DNA of 34,287 nt from Candidatus Daviesbacteria bacterium (GTDB lineage Bacteria > Patescibacteriota > Microgenomatia > Daviesbacterales > UBA10151), in the NCBI GenBank assembly GCA_016183305.1, contig JACPEW010000004.1, positions 1 to 34,287 of the forward strand. Direction: 5' to 3'. The position numbers and the translations under genes are program-made. The notes under the pieces are model-generated. The model saw nothing but the letters and a program-made list of their open reading frames with translations, searched no databases and was not told where the DNA came from. Below, piece after piece: positions 1-7,328 of the stretch; the first letter of the stretch is position 1; each line of letters opens with the position of its first letter.

Positions 1-968
1 ATTAAATCCTCTTTTTTCTCCTGAAGCTTAACCTCTTGGACCTTCATCTGGTTTTTAGTCAAAGTACCAGTTTTATCAGTACAAATTACTGTTACTCCGC
101 CCAAAGACTCAACAGCGATCATTTTCCGGACTAGAGCCTTTTGGCGGTACATTTTCCTGACCCCTAAAGCCAAAACGATTGTTACTACCGTTGGTAAACC
201 TTCTGGCACAACAGCCACCATTAAAGCAATGCTGGTTAAAACCAGCTGAGGAATATCATGCCCATTAAAAACCCCTAAGCCAAAAATAATAACTGCTACC
301 AGAATTGCTACTAGCCCTAAGCCTTTACTTAAAGTAATCAAGGATTTTTCAAAAGGAGTTTTCTCCTCCTCAATAGTAGCCAGGCTTTCTGCAATACTGC
401 CAAATTTAGTTTTTACCCCTGTTTGTAAAACCTCAACTAAAGCCCGCCCAGAGACAGCAGTGGTGCCAAAAAATACTAGGTTTTCTTCTTGTTTGGTGGA
501 TTTGGCTACAGGCAAAGACTCACCAGTCAAAACACTTTCATTAACTTGTAAAGAAAAGCCTTCCACAACTTTTCCATCTGCCAAAATCCTGTCTCCAGAT
601 TCTAAAACCAATAAATCTCCCGGCACAATTTCTGCGGAAGGAATTTTTATTTGTTTACCATCTCTTTTAACCCTGGCAAACTCTACCTGTAACTTAGCTA
701 GGGCTTCAAGTTCTCTTGAAGCTTTATATTCCTGCCAAAACCCCAGAAGAGTATTTAAAACTAAAATAGCGCCAATTAAAAAAATATCTAATTGATCTCC
801 AATTAAAGCTGAAAGAATAATTGCTCCAACCAATAAAATAGATAGAGGATTTTGTAACTGTCTTAAAAAAATCTTCAGGGCTGAAACGCCTTTTTTTTGA
901 GGCAGTATATTTAGACCATATTTTGCCAATGAACTTTGCGCTCGGTGAGAAGTAAGGCCAGACATCAT
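1..968 (-). CDS. Cation-transporting P-type ATPase, N-terminal part (runs off the window)
   Basis: ATP-driven cation pump of the inner membrane; only about 322 N-terminal residues are inside the window. The frame read from 968 shows the actuator motif LTGES, a membrane helix with AVVPEGLP (the metal-site helix M4 in P2-type Ca/Na/K pumps), and the phosphorylation motif CTDKTGTLT with the acceptor aspartate near residue 298. Two hydrophobic hairpins flank the actuator domain (roughly residues 45-85 and 220-275). PEGLP rather than CPC argues against a heavy-metal P1B pump and for a P2-like Ca2+ or Na+/K+ type; the exact ion cannot be told. The start is the ATG at 968, which overlaps the upstream gene's stop as ATGA, so the two are probably translationally coupled. 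The nucleotide-binding domain and C-terminal helices lie beyond position 1. Confidence 0.93.
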   Translation of the reverse strand, partial: MMSGLTSHRAQSSLAKYGLNILPQKKGVSALKIFLRQLQNPLSILLVGAIILSALIGDQLDIFLIGAILVLNTLLGFWQEYKASRELEALAKLQVEFARVKRDGKQIKIPSAEIVPGDLLVLESGDRILADGKVVEGFSLQVNESVLTGESLPVAKSTKQEENLVFFGTTAVSGRALVEVLQTGVKTKFGSIAESLATIEEEKTPFEKSLITLSKGLGLVAILVAVIIFGLGVFNGHDIPQLVLTSIALMVAVVPEGLPTVVTIVLALGVRKMYRQKALVRKMIAVESLGGVTVICTDKTGTLTKNQMKVQEVKLQEKKEDL

Positions 969-1519
969 GATAGTAAATTAACAGGTATCACAATCAGTAA
1001 AATCCCGGCAGTATTTAAAATATAGGTTAAAATAGCAATTTCGCGGTATTTTAAATGAGACACTCCTAACATAAGTAATCCTATCTCATCAGGAATAGGG
1101 GAGGCTACAATAAAAGCTCCTAGGACTGGAACCAGAAAGCCTAAATGAGCCTTTTGCAGAAAAGTATTAATTTTTTGCAGCTGAAACCCTTTTGAAACTT
1201 GCTTCAGATCAGAAGATATCTCTGCTCTAAAAAACCTAACTATTAAAAAATCTCCTAAAGCTGCGCCAAATCCTGCCAGAAGGGCAGTTAAAATAGGATT
1301 ATTTTCCTCTGCTAAAACAATCAACATAGCTAAAGCAATAGGAGAAGTTAAAAAAGAGGTATAAAACATACCAGCCAATATTTCTGAGGCAAACCTGATA
1401 GGAAGAACTGTTTCAACTAAGCTATTAAGGTAACCACTTTTAATTAACCACCAGGCAGAACTTAAGCTTAAAATAAACAGAAAAGTTTTAAAGAGAAGTT
1501 TTTTAACTTTGGAATCCAT
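965..1519 (-). CDS. Small polytopic membrane protein, VTT/DedA-like
   Basis: A 184-residue integral membrane protein with about five hydrophobic segments and a basic N-terminus. The stretch around residues 80-95 (AGFGAALGDFLIVRFF) and the motif SPIPDEIGLLMLG near residues 140-152 resemble re-entrant loop regions of VTT/SNARE-associated (DedA-like) proteins, which are thought to act in lipid or small-molecule transport. That assignment rests on motif resemblance only and is tentative. The gene overlaps the stop of the broken recombinase upstream (TAATG) and its own stop overlaps the P-type ATPase start (ATGA), so it lies in the same transcript. Confidence 0.8.
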   Translation of the reverse strand: MDSKVKKLLFKTFLFILSLSSAWWLIKSGYLNSLVETVLPIRFASEILAGMFYTSFLTSPIALAMLIVLAEENNPILTALLAGFGAALGDFLIVRFFRAEISSDLKQVSKGFQLQKINTFLQKAHLGFLVPVLGAFIVASPIPDEIGLLMLGVSHLKYREIAILTYILNTAGILLIVIPVNLLS

Positions 1520-2201
1520 TATTTTAGTTTAACAGAAAAGTTGACATAAATACCGTTCTTAAAGATACAATGTCTTAATGTATGAGGCGTTGCTTTAATA
1601 GGTAAATTTAGGGCTTTAACATACTTTTCTACCACTCTCTCTATTGACCGGGGAGTCAGTCTCATCGCCTCTCCCTGATTAGCCGGATCTATCTTGCCTT
1701 GGAAACGGATAAATAAAGGCCTAAAAGTATCTTTGCGGGAACTTAAATACCTTTCTAAAGTTATCCTAGAGTTTCTAAAATAGCTTTATCCCTTAAACCC
1801 TCTTTTTTAGCCGTATCCGGAGCATTTAGCAAAGACTCTAACTGATTATTATCTAATACTTTAGCAGGGCTGCGTTCAGCTTCTTCCAGTTCTACTCGCT
1901 TATAAGACAACGAGGGTATATCAATCCTAGCTAAATACCGCAAAAACGCCCTTAAAGCAATCATAAAATAATTTCGGGTGACTGTTTTTAAGATTTTTCC
2001 AGTTTTTGGATCTGTATAACGCGAAAGATAACGCCTGTATTTTCTAATTAAGTTCAAGTCTATATCTTTCGGGTCAATATCTTTGGCAAATTCTAAAAAG
2101 CGTTTTAAATAATGATCATAATTCCTAATAGTCAGCTGGGAAGCATTGCGCTTAAGCTCTAAGTATTCCAGAAAATCTGTAATTAGTTTGGACAGCAGCA
2201 T
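1519..2201 (-). pseudogene. Broken Xer-type tyrosine recombinase
   Basis: The first 146 codons from 2201 are a good N-terminal SAM-like core-binding domain of a Xer/phage integrase, followed by the start of the catalytic domain ending DKAILETLG. The frame then hits a stop at 1761. A different frame resumes at once with ITLERYLSSRKDTFRPLFIRF and continues through LTPRSIERVVEKY to TPHTLRH, then ends in unrelated residues and a TAA at 1519. Compared with intact relatives, about 45-50 residues holding the first catalytic Arg (STGxR-SEL) and the beta-Lys are missing. The segment after HxLRH with the second His and the tyrosine nucleophile is also gone. The protein cannot be a functional recombinase. 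Both ends overlap neighbours by one base (TAATG), so it remains embedded in the surface-protein operon. An intact, different recombinase is at 7329-8306. Misassembly of this stretch is the main alternative. Confidence 0.85.
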
Positions 2202-2995
2202 TACAACAAGGCTATGCCTAAAATCCCCAGTATAGTTAAAATTCCACCAAAAATAACCAAGGTAGAGGTTAACTCAACTGTGCCTGGCCCTTTACCAGTT
2301 TGGTCTACAAACTGATCAAGGGTTTTTGCCCCGCCTTGCCCGGCAGAAGGAGTAGAAAAGCCTGTACTGCCCTGAAACACCGTTGTTCCTGTACCCGGCA
2401 ACACAACTACATTACTTCCAGAACCAGTATTGTTAAAAGCAGGTATAGGGGTAGGAGTTGCTGCAGGCTGTTGACCACAAGACCCTGTCCCAATCACATA
2501 ATTACCATTGGTTACAGAATTTAATACATCCACCACCGTACCTCTTTGTACTACATTAGAATCTCTGGTTTCAGCTTTATTCTGAGGATCAAAGTCAAAA
2601 GTAATTTGGCTTGCACCTGCTGGAGCGTTTTCAGCTACCATAAAGTTGACTGTTGCAAGGGTTCCTGTACCTTTAAAAGGCGAGGAAACAGAAGCAAGTC
2701 CAGAAATGGTTATTTTCCCGCTGGCATTGTCTATATTGTTACCGGGAAAATCTGGATAAATAGTGCCATTAGCAATATTTTGTCCGATAAATCTGGAGCT
2801 GTCATACATGAAAATAGCATCAGTCCCATCTGTTTCTGTTGCCCCGGTATCAAGGTTTATCTTTACAGAAAAAGTACAACCTCTGTTAAAAGTACCGCTA
2901 GCAGGATCTAAAGACAAGGTTGCTGTCTGGGCGAAAACCCCAGCAGGAAAAGCCATTAACAAAAAAGCAAAAATAACAGGCAGTGTCTTTTTCAT
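2201..2995 (-). CDS. Secreted, C-terminally anchored cohesin-domain protein
   Basis: 264 residues. An N-terminal signal peptide (MKKTLPVIFAFLLMAFPAGVFA, cleavage likely after VFA) leads to a cohesin-type beta-sandwich at about residues 24-165: a sequence of short strands with the features GCTFSVKINLDTG, IFMYDSSRF, GKITISGLASV, GTLATVNFMV and ITFDFDP. A low-complexity Pro/Thr/Gly-rich linker follows (about 170-235), then a C-terminal hydrophobic helix (LVIFGGILTILGILGIALL) that would hold it in the membrane. Cohesins bind dockerins, and a dockerin is encoded two genes upstream. The start codon overlaps the previous stop (ATGA) and the stop overlaps the next gene (TAATG). Fold assignment comes from pattern reading; cohesin specificity cannot be judged. 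Confidence 0.85.
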   Translation of the reverse strand: MKKTLPVIFAFLLMAFPAGVFAQTATLSLDPASGTFNRGCTFSVKINLDTGATETDGTDAIFMYDSSRFIGQNIANGTIYPDFPGNNIDNASGKITISGLASVSSPFKGTGTLATVNFMVAENAPAGASQITFDFDPQNKAETRDSNVVQRGTVVDVLNSVTNGNYVIGTGSCGQQPAATPTPIPAFNNTGSGSNVVVLPGTGTTVFQGSTGFSTPSAGQGGAKTLDQFVDQTGKGPGTVELTSTLVIFGGILTILGILGIALL

Positions 2996-3663
2996 TGTAT
3001 ATTAATTTCCAAATTATCAACTTTTTCTAAAATATTCTTAGCTGTTTTCATCTCTACCAAATTAGTGTAGGCAGTAGAATCCTTTTTAAAGTCTACTGTT
3101 AATACAGTTTTTCCAACAAGGTTCGCTTTTAAGTTCAACAAAGCGAATTGGCCTAGTCCTTTAAAACCATTTTTAGAGTTAGACACCCCGGAAATAGAAA
3201 TTATTCCCTTATCAGCATCTGCTGCTATAAGAGGGTAATCATCAAAAAGAGTACCTTTAGTTAAATCTTTTGATGTTACCTCTAATGCTTTAGGATCAAA
3301 TTTAACTACCAAATCTACCCCTGAAACAGTCCAGCTACCAGTATCTATCATAACAGAAACCGGCACTACTTCTCCTACTTTAAAGCTCAGATTAGAAGCA
3401 GTTAAAGATATTTTTGCTTCTGATTTGGTAACAGTATTAGTTGCTGGTAAAAAAGGAATAGGGGAGGATGCAGGCGAAGTTAAGTTTTTGGCAAAATAAA
3501 CCAGCTCTACTAAAATTATTATCCCTAAAATTATAAAAATAATTTTAACAACAGGAAGCTTAACCTTAGCTTTCTCAGGCTGGTTATATATTTGTACATT
3601 TATATCTTCCATATATTTAATTTGTACTACACCTAGCAAACTTTTACCAGCCCAAGTAATCAC
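2992..3663 (-). CDS. Membrane-anchored cohesin-domain protein
   Basis: 223 residues as a GTG-initiated frame. A short cytoplasmic segment precedes one transmembrane helix (VVKIIFIILGIIILVELVYF, about residues 38-57), a Ser/Pro linker, and an extracellular cohesin-like beta-sandwich (about 84-223) with ISLTASNLSFKVGEVVPVSVMIDTG, VDLVVKFDPKALEV, GTLFDDYP and GIISISGVS. The order cytoplasm-helix-domain is the reverse of the next gene, which carries its anchor at the C-terminus. The GTG at 3663 forms a GTGA overlap with the upstream stop; an internal ATG at 3612 (MEDINVQIY) is an equally possible start and removes 17 residues. It lies directly after the dockerin gene in the same operon, so it is the nearest candidate partner. 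Confidence 0.85.
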   Translation of the reverse strand: MITWAGKSLLGVVQIKYMEDINVQIYNQPEKAKVKLPVVKIIFIILGIIILVELVYFAKNLTSPASSPIPFLPATNTVTKSEAKISLTASNLSFKVGEVVPVSVMIDTGSWTVSGVDLVVKFDPKALEVTSKDLTKGTLFDDYPLIAADADKGIISISGVSNSKNGFKGLGQFALLNLKANLVGKTVLTVDFKKDSTAYTNLVEMKTAKNILEKVDNLEINIQ

Positions 3664-5540
3664 TCCACAACCGACGAACTCGAACTGGCAGTTGCAGTTG
3701 GATTAGGATTCACCACAACACCAATACATTTTCCAGAAGCATCCGGATAATCTCCATTCAGTTTGCAAGTTCCACCGGAAGGACATTGGATATTATCAAT
3801 CCCTCCGCAAAAGATAGTTACCGGGGTATCCACACCAGCCACTGGTTCTGTATCTTCTCCTCTTATAGAATCAGGCATCGAAACCCTCATGCAAGCATAA
3901 TCTATTGAGTTAACCCTTGAATCCTGGTTAAAATCCCCAGACCTGTTTTGAGTATCACCAGAAATAAGCCACTGGCGGTTTAGTTCAGCTTTATCATTAA
4001 CATTAATCCTGCTATCTCCGCCCTCAATTGGGAAAATATCACCTATAGGTAAAACAAAGTTAGGAATATTGGTTGTTCCATCTCCAGCTATAAAAGTCAC
4101 ACTTCTTCTTAAAGATTTAGGTGCTTTAATTGATAAACTATATTTTTTACCCTGTTCCAGTTTTTTGCTTAATCCTTGGATAACCCCGTCTTTATCAATA
4201 CTAACTTTTTGTTTAACTTTAGAAGTCCCTTCTTTAAAAGCTTCTGCTATAGCCAAATCTACATTTTCAGTTTGATGGGAAAAAGGCTGCCTGCAAAAAA
4301 CCTTAGCTCCTAAAGCCAGTTGAGAAACAGGGCTGCAAATACCAGGAGCGCTTTGTCCTGTTGAAGAAGTGAGCATAACATTAAGCGCCTGATCTGTAGG
4401 AGTATTTGGCCAAACAACCTGAACATTGTTATCTTTCCAAGTTTTAACCTCTAAGCTTGTATCATTATCATCTTTAACAGTTCCTTTAGTAGGACCAAAG
4501 TTTTTCCCTGTTAAATTCAAAACTGTATCATTACCTTTTAGATTCAAAGAACAGCTGGTAATAGTGGGGTCTGCGCCTAAGAAAGTAATTTGAGCTTGAC
4601 ATTTGGGGCAATTTACAGGAGTAGTAAGATTGCCATCTGAATCTTTAAACTGTACAAAGACAAATTTCGGCCCAGGAGTAGTATCTTTAGTAATTTGGAA
4701 AGGCACACTCATCCCATCAGCAGTATAATCCTGCCAGCCAGCTTTTTCTAGATCAGAAGGGGTCTCAGCAATCCTAAAGGCTACAGTAGTAACAGGGGGG
4801 GGCAGTTTAACTACAAAGTTACATTGTCCGGCGCAACCAGCGCCAGGAGGTTGGAATTCATAAGATTTGTGGTTGGGATCATTATCAGAAATACCAGTAG
4901 GAGGTAATGTATGTTTATTATCTCGTGAAGTAAATAATTTATCATTACTTACTCCGTCTGCTAAAGAATTACCATTGGCATCTTTTTCATCAGAGTTAGG
5001 TATCCTCACAAAATACCCATCAGGACCAATGGTAACTTGAGCAGAATAACCACCATTTGTTCCAGTAGTAACAGATTTATACATCCCCCCAGGATATCCC
5101 ACAAAGGAAGAAACATCAGCTATCCATACTTTTACTCCACTTACCCTCTTACCTTGATCATCTACTACTATACCACCAATAGTAGCTGTAGTTGGATTAG
5201 TAGTTACTTTACAACTTGTATTACAACTACCCTGACCTGGTGTTTGTTCATCACATTGGGCCTCAGCTCCACAACCCAGCTCGCAACAACCCTGGCCAAT
5301 CCCACCACTACCTGAACCCTGAGCAGCTCCGGTACATTGGCCATTCCAGTTAGCATACCTGGTCTCATTGCCTTGAGCAGATACATTACCATTACAAGCA
5401 GTAGCTGGACCGCTGGTATCTTTAGCTGTAGTTGGATTAGTAGTTACTTTACAACTTGTATTACAACTACCCTGACCTGGTGTTTGTTCATCACATTGGG
5501 CCTCAGCTCCACAACCCAGCTCGCAACAACCCTGGCCAAT
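3660..5540 (-). CDS. Cys-rich dockerin protein, C-terminal part (frameshifted from its N-terminus)
   Basis: This frame is open from the stop at 5541-5543 to 3660, but it has no ATG, GTG or TTG before the GTG at 5102, which lies inside a beta-domain. It is therefore best read as the continuation of the signal-peptide-bearing ORF at 5444-6187. In order it encodes two six-Cys modules (GCCELGC...QC...SC..SC), a carboxypeptidase-regulatory/SpaA-like beta domain beginning IGGIVVDDQGK, an Ig-like domain (about 4620-4810), an IPT/TIG-like domain (ITSCSLNLKGND...GKNFG), and a type I dockerin. In the dockerin (about 3880-4040) the second calcium loop is canonical (GDFNQDSRVNSIDYACM) and the first is degenerate (GGDSRINVNDKAELNRQW). 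A Cys-containing segment and a Thr/Ser-rich tail end the protein. The product is presumably exported and may dock to the cohesins encoded by the next two genes. Confidence 0.8.
   Translation of the reverse strand: MGQGCCELGCGAEAQCDEQTPGQGSCNTSCKVTTNPTTAKDTSGPATACNGNVSAQGNETRYANWNGQCTGAAQGSGSGGIGQGCCELGCGAEAQCDEQTPGQGSCNTSCKVTTNPTTATIGGIVVDDQGKRVSGVKVWIADVSSFVGYPGGMYKSVTTGTNGGYSAQVTIGPDGYFVRIPNSDEKDANGNSLADGVSNDKLFTSRDNKHTLPPTGISDNDPNHKSYEFQPPGAGCAGQCNFVVKLPPPVTTVAFRIAETPSDLEKAGWQDYTADGMSVPFQITKDTTPGPKFVFVQFKDSDGNLTTPVNCPKCQAQITFLGADPTITSCSLNLKGNDTVLNLTGKNFGPTKGTVKDDNDTSLEVKTWKDNNVQVVWPNTPTDQALNVMLTSSTGQSAPGICSPVSQLALGAKVFCRQPFSHQTENVDLAIAEAFKEGTSKVKQKVSIDKDGVIQGLSKKLEQGKKYSLSIKAPKSLRRSVTFIAGDGTTNIPNFVLPIGDIFPIEGGDSRINVNDKAELNRQWLISGDTQNRSGDFNQDSRVNSIDYACMRVSMPDSIRGEDTEPVAGVDTPVTIFCGGIDNIQCPSGGTCKLNGDYPDASGKCIGVVVNPNPTATASSSSSVVE
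5183..5301. repeat. 119-bp direct repeat, copy 1
   Basis: Identical over 119 bases to 5423-5541; the offset is exactly 240 bp (80 codons), so both copies are read in the same frame. Each encodes a 39-residue six-Cys module (GCCELGCGAEAQC, then GSCNTSCKVTTNPTTA). The 121-bp spacer encodes a different sequence, so this is a duplicated module rather than a simple tandem repeat. Confidence 0.95.
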
Positions 5541-5541
5541 C
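5423..5541. repeat. 119-bp direct repeat, copy 2 (at the frameshift)
   Basis: Perfect copy of 5183-5301. The outer edge of this copy (5541) coincides exactly with the point where the N-terminal frame and the Cys-module frame part company. That is what a recombination junction or an assembly join at the repeat would look like. Confidence 0.95.
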
Positions 5542-6187
5542 TACCTGCCGGACTTACTCCACCATTACACCAAAAATTCAAAACTTTCAGGTTAGAACAG
5601 CCAGTTTGTCCTGATTTATCTTTTATAGACTTTATTGTTTCACCCTCAATTTTAGCTAAACAAGTTGCGCAATCTTCTGTCATACCAGGGGTCTGGTTAG
5701 CCAAATTACAAGGTCCAGAACCATCCCCACCGCCACTACCACCATCACAACTAGGAGGTCTAGGAGTATCATTAGGTCCGCACTTAGGCGGAGACCCAGT
5801 CCCGGGTCCTATATATTGAAGCCGCACACAACGCGGTCCGTCTTTAAAACCAAAACACCACCCACTATCAGCTGCATTAATATTAAGCGGATCACCGGTA
5901 TTTGCAGGACAATCTTCATTTTTCTGGCAAGTATGACTCTTCGCGCAAGTAGCATCTCCGCTTCCATCTTTAATAGGTGCCTTTAATACAAACTGATGCA
6001 ACCTATTACATATTCTACAATCACCAACTCCAAGCTCTTCTGGAGTAAAGGCTGTTTTATTACATTCTAATGTATCTTCAGCATATACTGTACCTGCCAA
6101 TCTTTGCTGGAAAACTAAACCACCAATTAATAAAAAGGCTAAGGAAATTAAAGTATATATTATTCTTCTATTAAAAAAATTTTTCAT
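5444..6187 (-). CDS. Cys-rich secreted protein, N-terminal part of the dockerin protein
   Basis: Begins with a short basic stretch and a hydrophobic signal segment (residues about 10-35, ending VYAEDT), then a Cys-rich extracytoplasmic region. Cys pairs such as GDCRICNR, TCQKNEDC, DCATC and FWCNGG are evenly spread, suggesting disulfide-stabilised small modules with a Gly/Ser-rich linker near residue 150. After GGVSPAG (about residue 216) the frame enters the 119-bp repeat out of register, giving a meaningless Val/Arg-rich tail that ends at 5444. Shifting the frame by one base at 5541 restores the Cys modules and joins this ORF to the long frame ending at 3660, for a protein of about 840 residues. 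The start at 6187 lies 2 nt after the upstream stop at 6190. Whether the shift is real or an assembly error cannot be settled from the sequence. Confidence 0.8.
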   Translation of the reverse strand: MKNFFNRRIIYTLISLAFLLIGGLVFQQRLAGTVYAEDTLECNKTAFTPEELGVGDCRICNRLHQFVLKAPIKDGSGDATCAKSHTCQKNEDCPANTGDPLNINAADSGWCFGFKDGPRCVRLQYIGPGTGSPPKCGPNDTPRPPSCDGGSGGGDGSGPCNLANQTPGMTEDCATCLAKIEGETIKSIKDKSGQTGCSNLKVLNFWCNGGVSPAGRLARVVASWVVELRPNVMNKHQVRVVVIQVVK

Positions 6188-6189
6188 TT

Positions 6190-7242
6190 TTATGGCTTTA
6201 CCAGCAAACTTTTAGGCTTTTTATTATCCTCATAGCCTAGAGATCCCACTGCGAGCCATTCAACATAAAATGGCACTTTGGCTGTTCTTGACCCAGTTGA
6301 TCCTGAAAAACCTTGATAATTTCCTCCTCCTGTTTTTTGGCTAGGATCAGTAATACCTTCCCAAACACTAGTATGTATAGCATTAATAGTACCTCCGGCA
6401 GCTTGAAAATTTAAGGTAATGGTTTCTCCATTCACAAAATTAGAGCTTTTAGACAAAGTCACAGTAGTCTGCGGACCAGCAGGAAGAGTACCGCAGGTAA
6501 ATTTGGGGCCTGGGTTTTGATCAGTTCTGCCATTAACCTGCACTGTCCAAGCATATTCTTTACCAGGATTTACCTTTAAGCTGTTAACTATGATTTTACC
6601 ACCACTGGCTGTGTTATTAACTGAAATATACCTATCAGCTGGATTGTTGATATCACCGGTCGGATTATTCCAGTCGTCTCCAGGTCCGTCTATTCTGTTT
6701 AATCTCAAAACATAACCTATAGCTCCTGCTGCTATATCCCAAGACAAATTTACTTTAGAATTATCTGAGGAACAAGTATAAGTTAAATTAGTTAGTGGGG
6801 AAGAAGAGCTGGTAGGAACAGCAGTCTCAGCAGGACTGGTAGGCCTTGCTGTAGGAACAGCAGTCTCAGCAGGACTGGTAGGCCTTGCTGTAGGAACAGC
6901 AGTCTCAGCAGGACTGGTAGGAGCCGGGAAAGAACTACCAGAAGCTACTGCAGGACCTAAAGGAGAAGTAATTTGCACAGAAAAACTTTTACTTTTAGTA
7001 AACCATTTACCATCTTTTTGAAAAACATCATCAGATTCTACAAAGGCAATTGGATCACCACTTGCCCTGGATCTAATCATTCTTTGGTTTTTTAACAATT
7101 CCATCCCAATAGGGATAGCCAAAATCAGTATTCCCAAGATAAGGATACTGACTAAGTGTTTTTTATTGGCTAAGCCAAGAACTTGTTCATTCTGAAGCAA
7201 TTCTCTTACTTCGTTTTTAAAAGATTCAAAAAATTCTCCCAT
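6190..7242 (-). CDS. Membrane-anchored Ig/FnIII-type surface protein with Pro/Thr repeat stalk
   Basis: 350 residues: an N-terminal cytoplasmic amphipathic segment (1-28), one transmembrane helix (about 29-48, LVSILILGILILAIPIGMEL), a short extracellular strand-rich region, and a stalk of a 13-residue repeat PTSPAETAVPTAR in nearly three copies (about residues 107-145). A fibronectin-III/Ig-like domain follows (about 150-255, with NLSWDIAAGAIGYVLRL and YAWTVQVNG) and then a last beta-domain (260-345). No catalytic motif is visible; it is probably a structural or adhesive surface protein. It is the first gene of the minus-strand operon that continues to position 1, with a candidate promoter at 7263-7292. 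Confidence 0.85.
   Translation of the reverse strand: MGEFFESFKNEVRELLQNEQVLGLANKKHLVSILILGILILAIPIGMELLKNQRMIRSRASGDPIAFVESDDVFQKDGKWFTKSKSFSVQITSPLGPAVASGSSFPAPTSPAETAVPTARPTSPAETAVPTARPTSPAETAVPTSSSSPLTNLTYTCSSDNSKVNLSWDIAAGAIGYVLRLNRIDGPGDDWNNPTGDINNPADRYISVNNTASGGKIIVNSLKVNPGKEYAWTVQVNGRTDQNPGPKFTCGTLPAGPQTTVTLSKSSNFVNGETITLNFQAAGGTINAIHTSVWEGITDPSQKTGGGNYQGFSGSTGSRTAKVPFYVEWLAVGSLGYEDNKKPKSLLVKP
6812..6921. repeat. 39-bp coding tandem repeat, 2.8 copies
   Basis: Units at 6812-6850, 6851-6889 and a partial one at 6890-6921 are identical on reading. Each encodes PTSPAETAVPTAR on the minus strand. Perfect identity implies recent copy-number change; this is the proline/threonine stalk of the surface protein. 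Confidence 0.95.
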
Positions 7243-7262
7243 GTGTGCAGGGCCCTACTTTT

Positions 7263-7292
7263 ATAGTGAACTATTACGGGTAGCTTTGTCAA
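7263..7292 (-). promoter_or_regulatory. Candidate promoter of the surface-protein operon
   Basis: Minus-strand TTGACA at 7292-7287, an 18-bp spacer and CACTAT at 7268-7263, about 20 nt before the ATG at 7242. The -35 is perfect and the -10 is weak (a TATAAA lies 3 nt further downstream). Confidence 0.5.
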
Positions 7293-7328
7293 CTACATGT
7301 ATACCCAATTAGGCATAATCAACCTTTG

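Noticed and set aside
460-795. Plus-strand open frames opposite the P-type ATPase and many similar ones
   Set aside because: They lie antisense to genes with clear family motifs and have no starts or domains of their own.
5183-5541. Mobile element or insertion sequence flanked by 119-bp direct repeats
   Set aside because: Spacer and repeats are one continuous reading frame of Cys-rich sequence, there is no transposase and no target duplication.
6812-6921. CRISPR-like array
   Set aside because: Units are adjacent without spacers and encode a Pro/Thr stalk; no cas gene is present.
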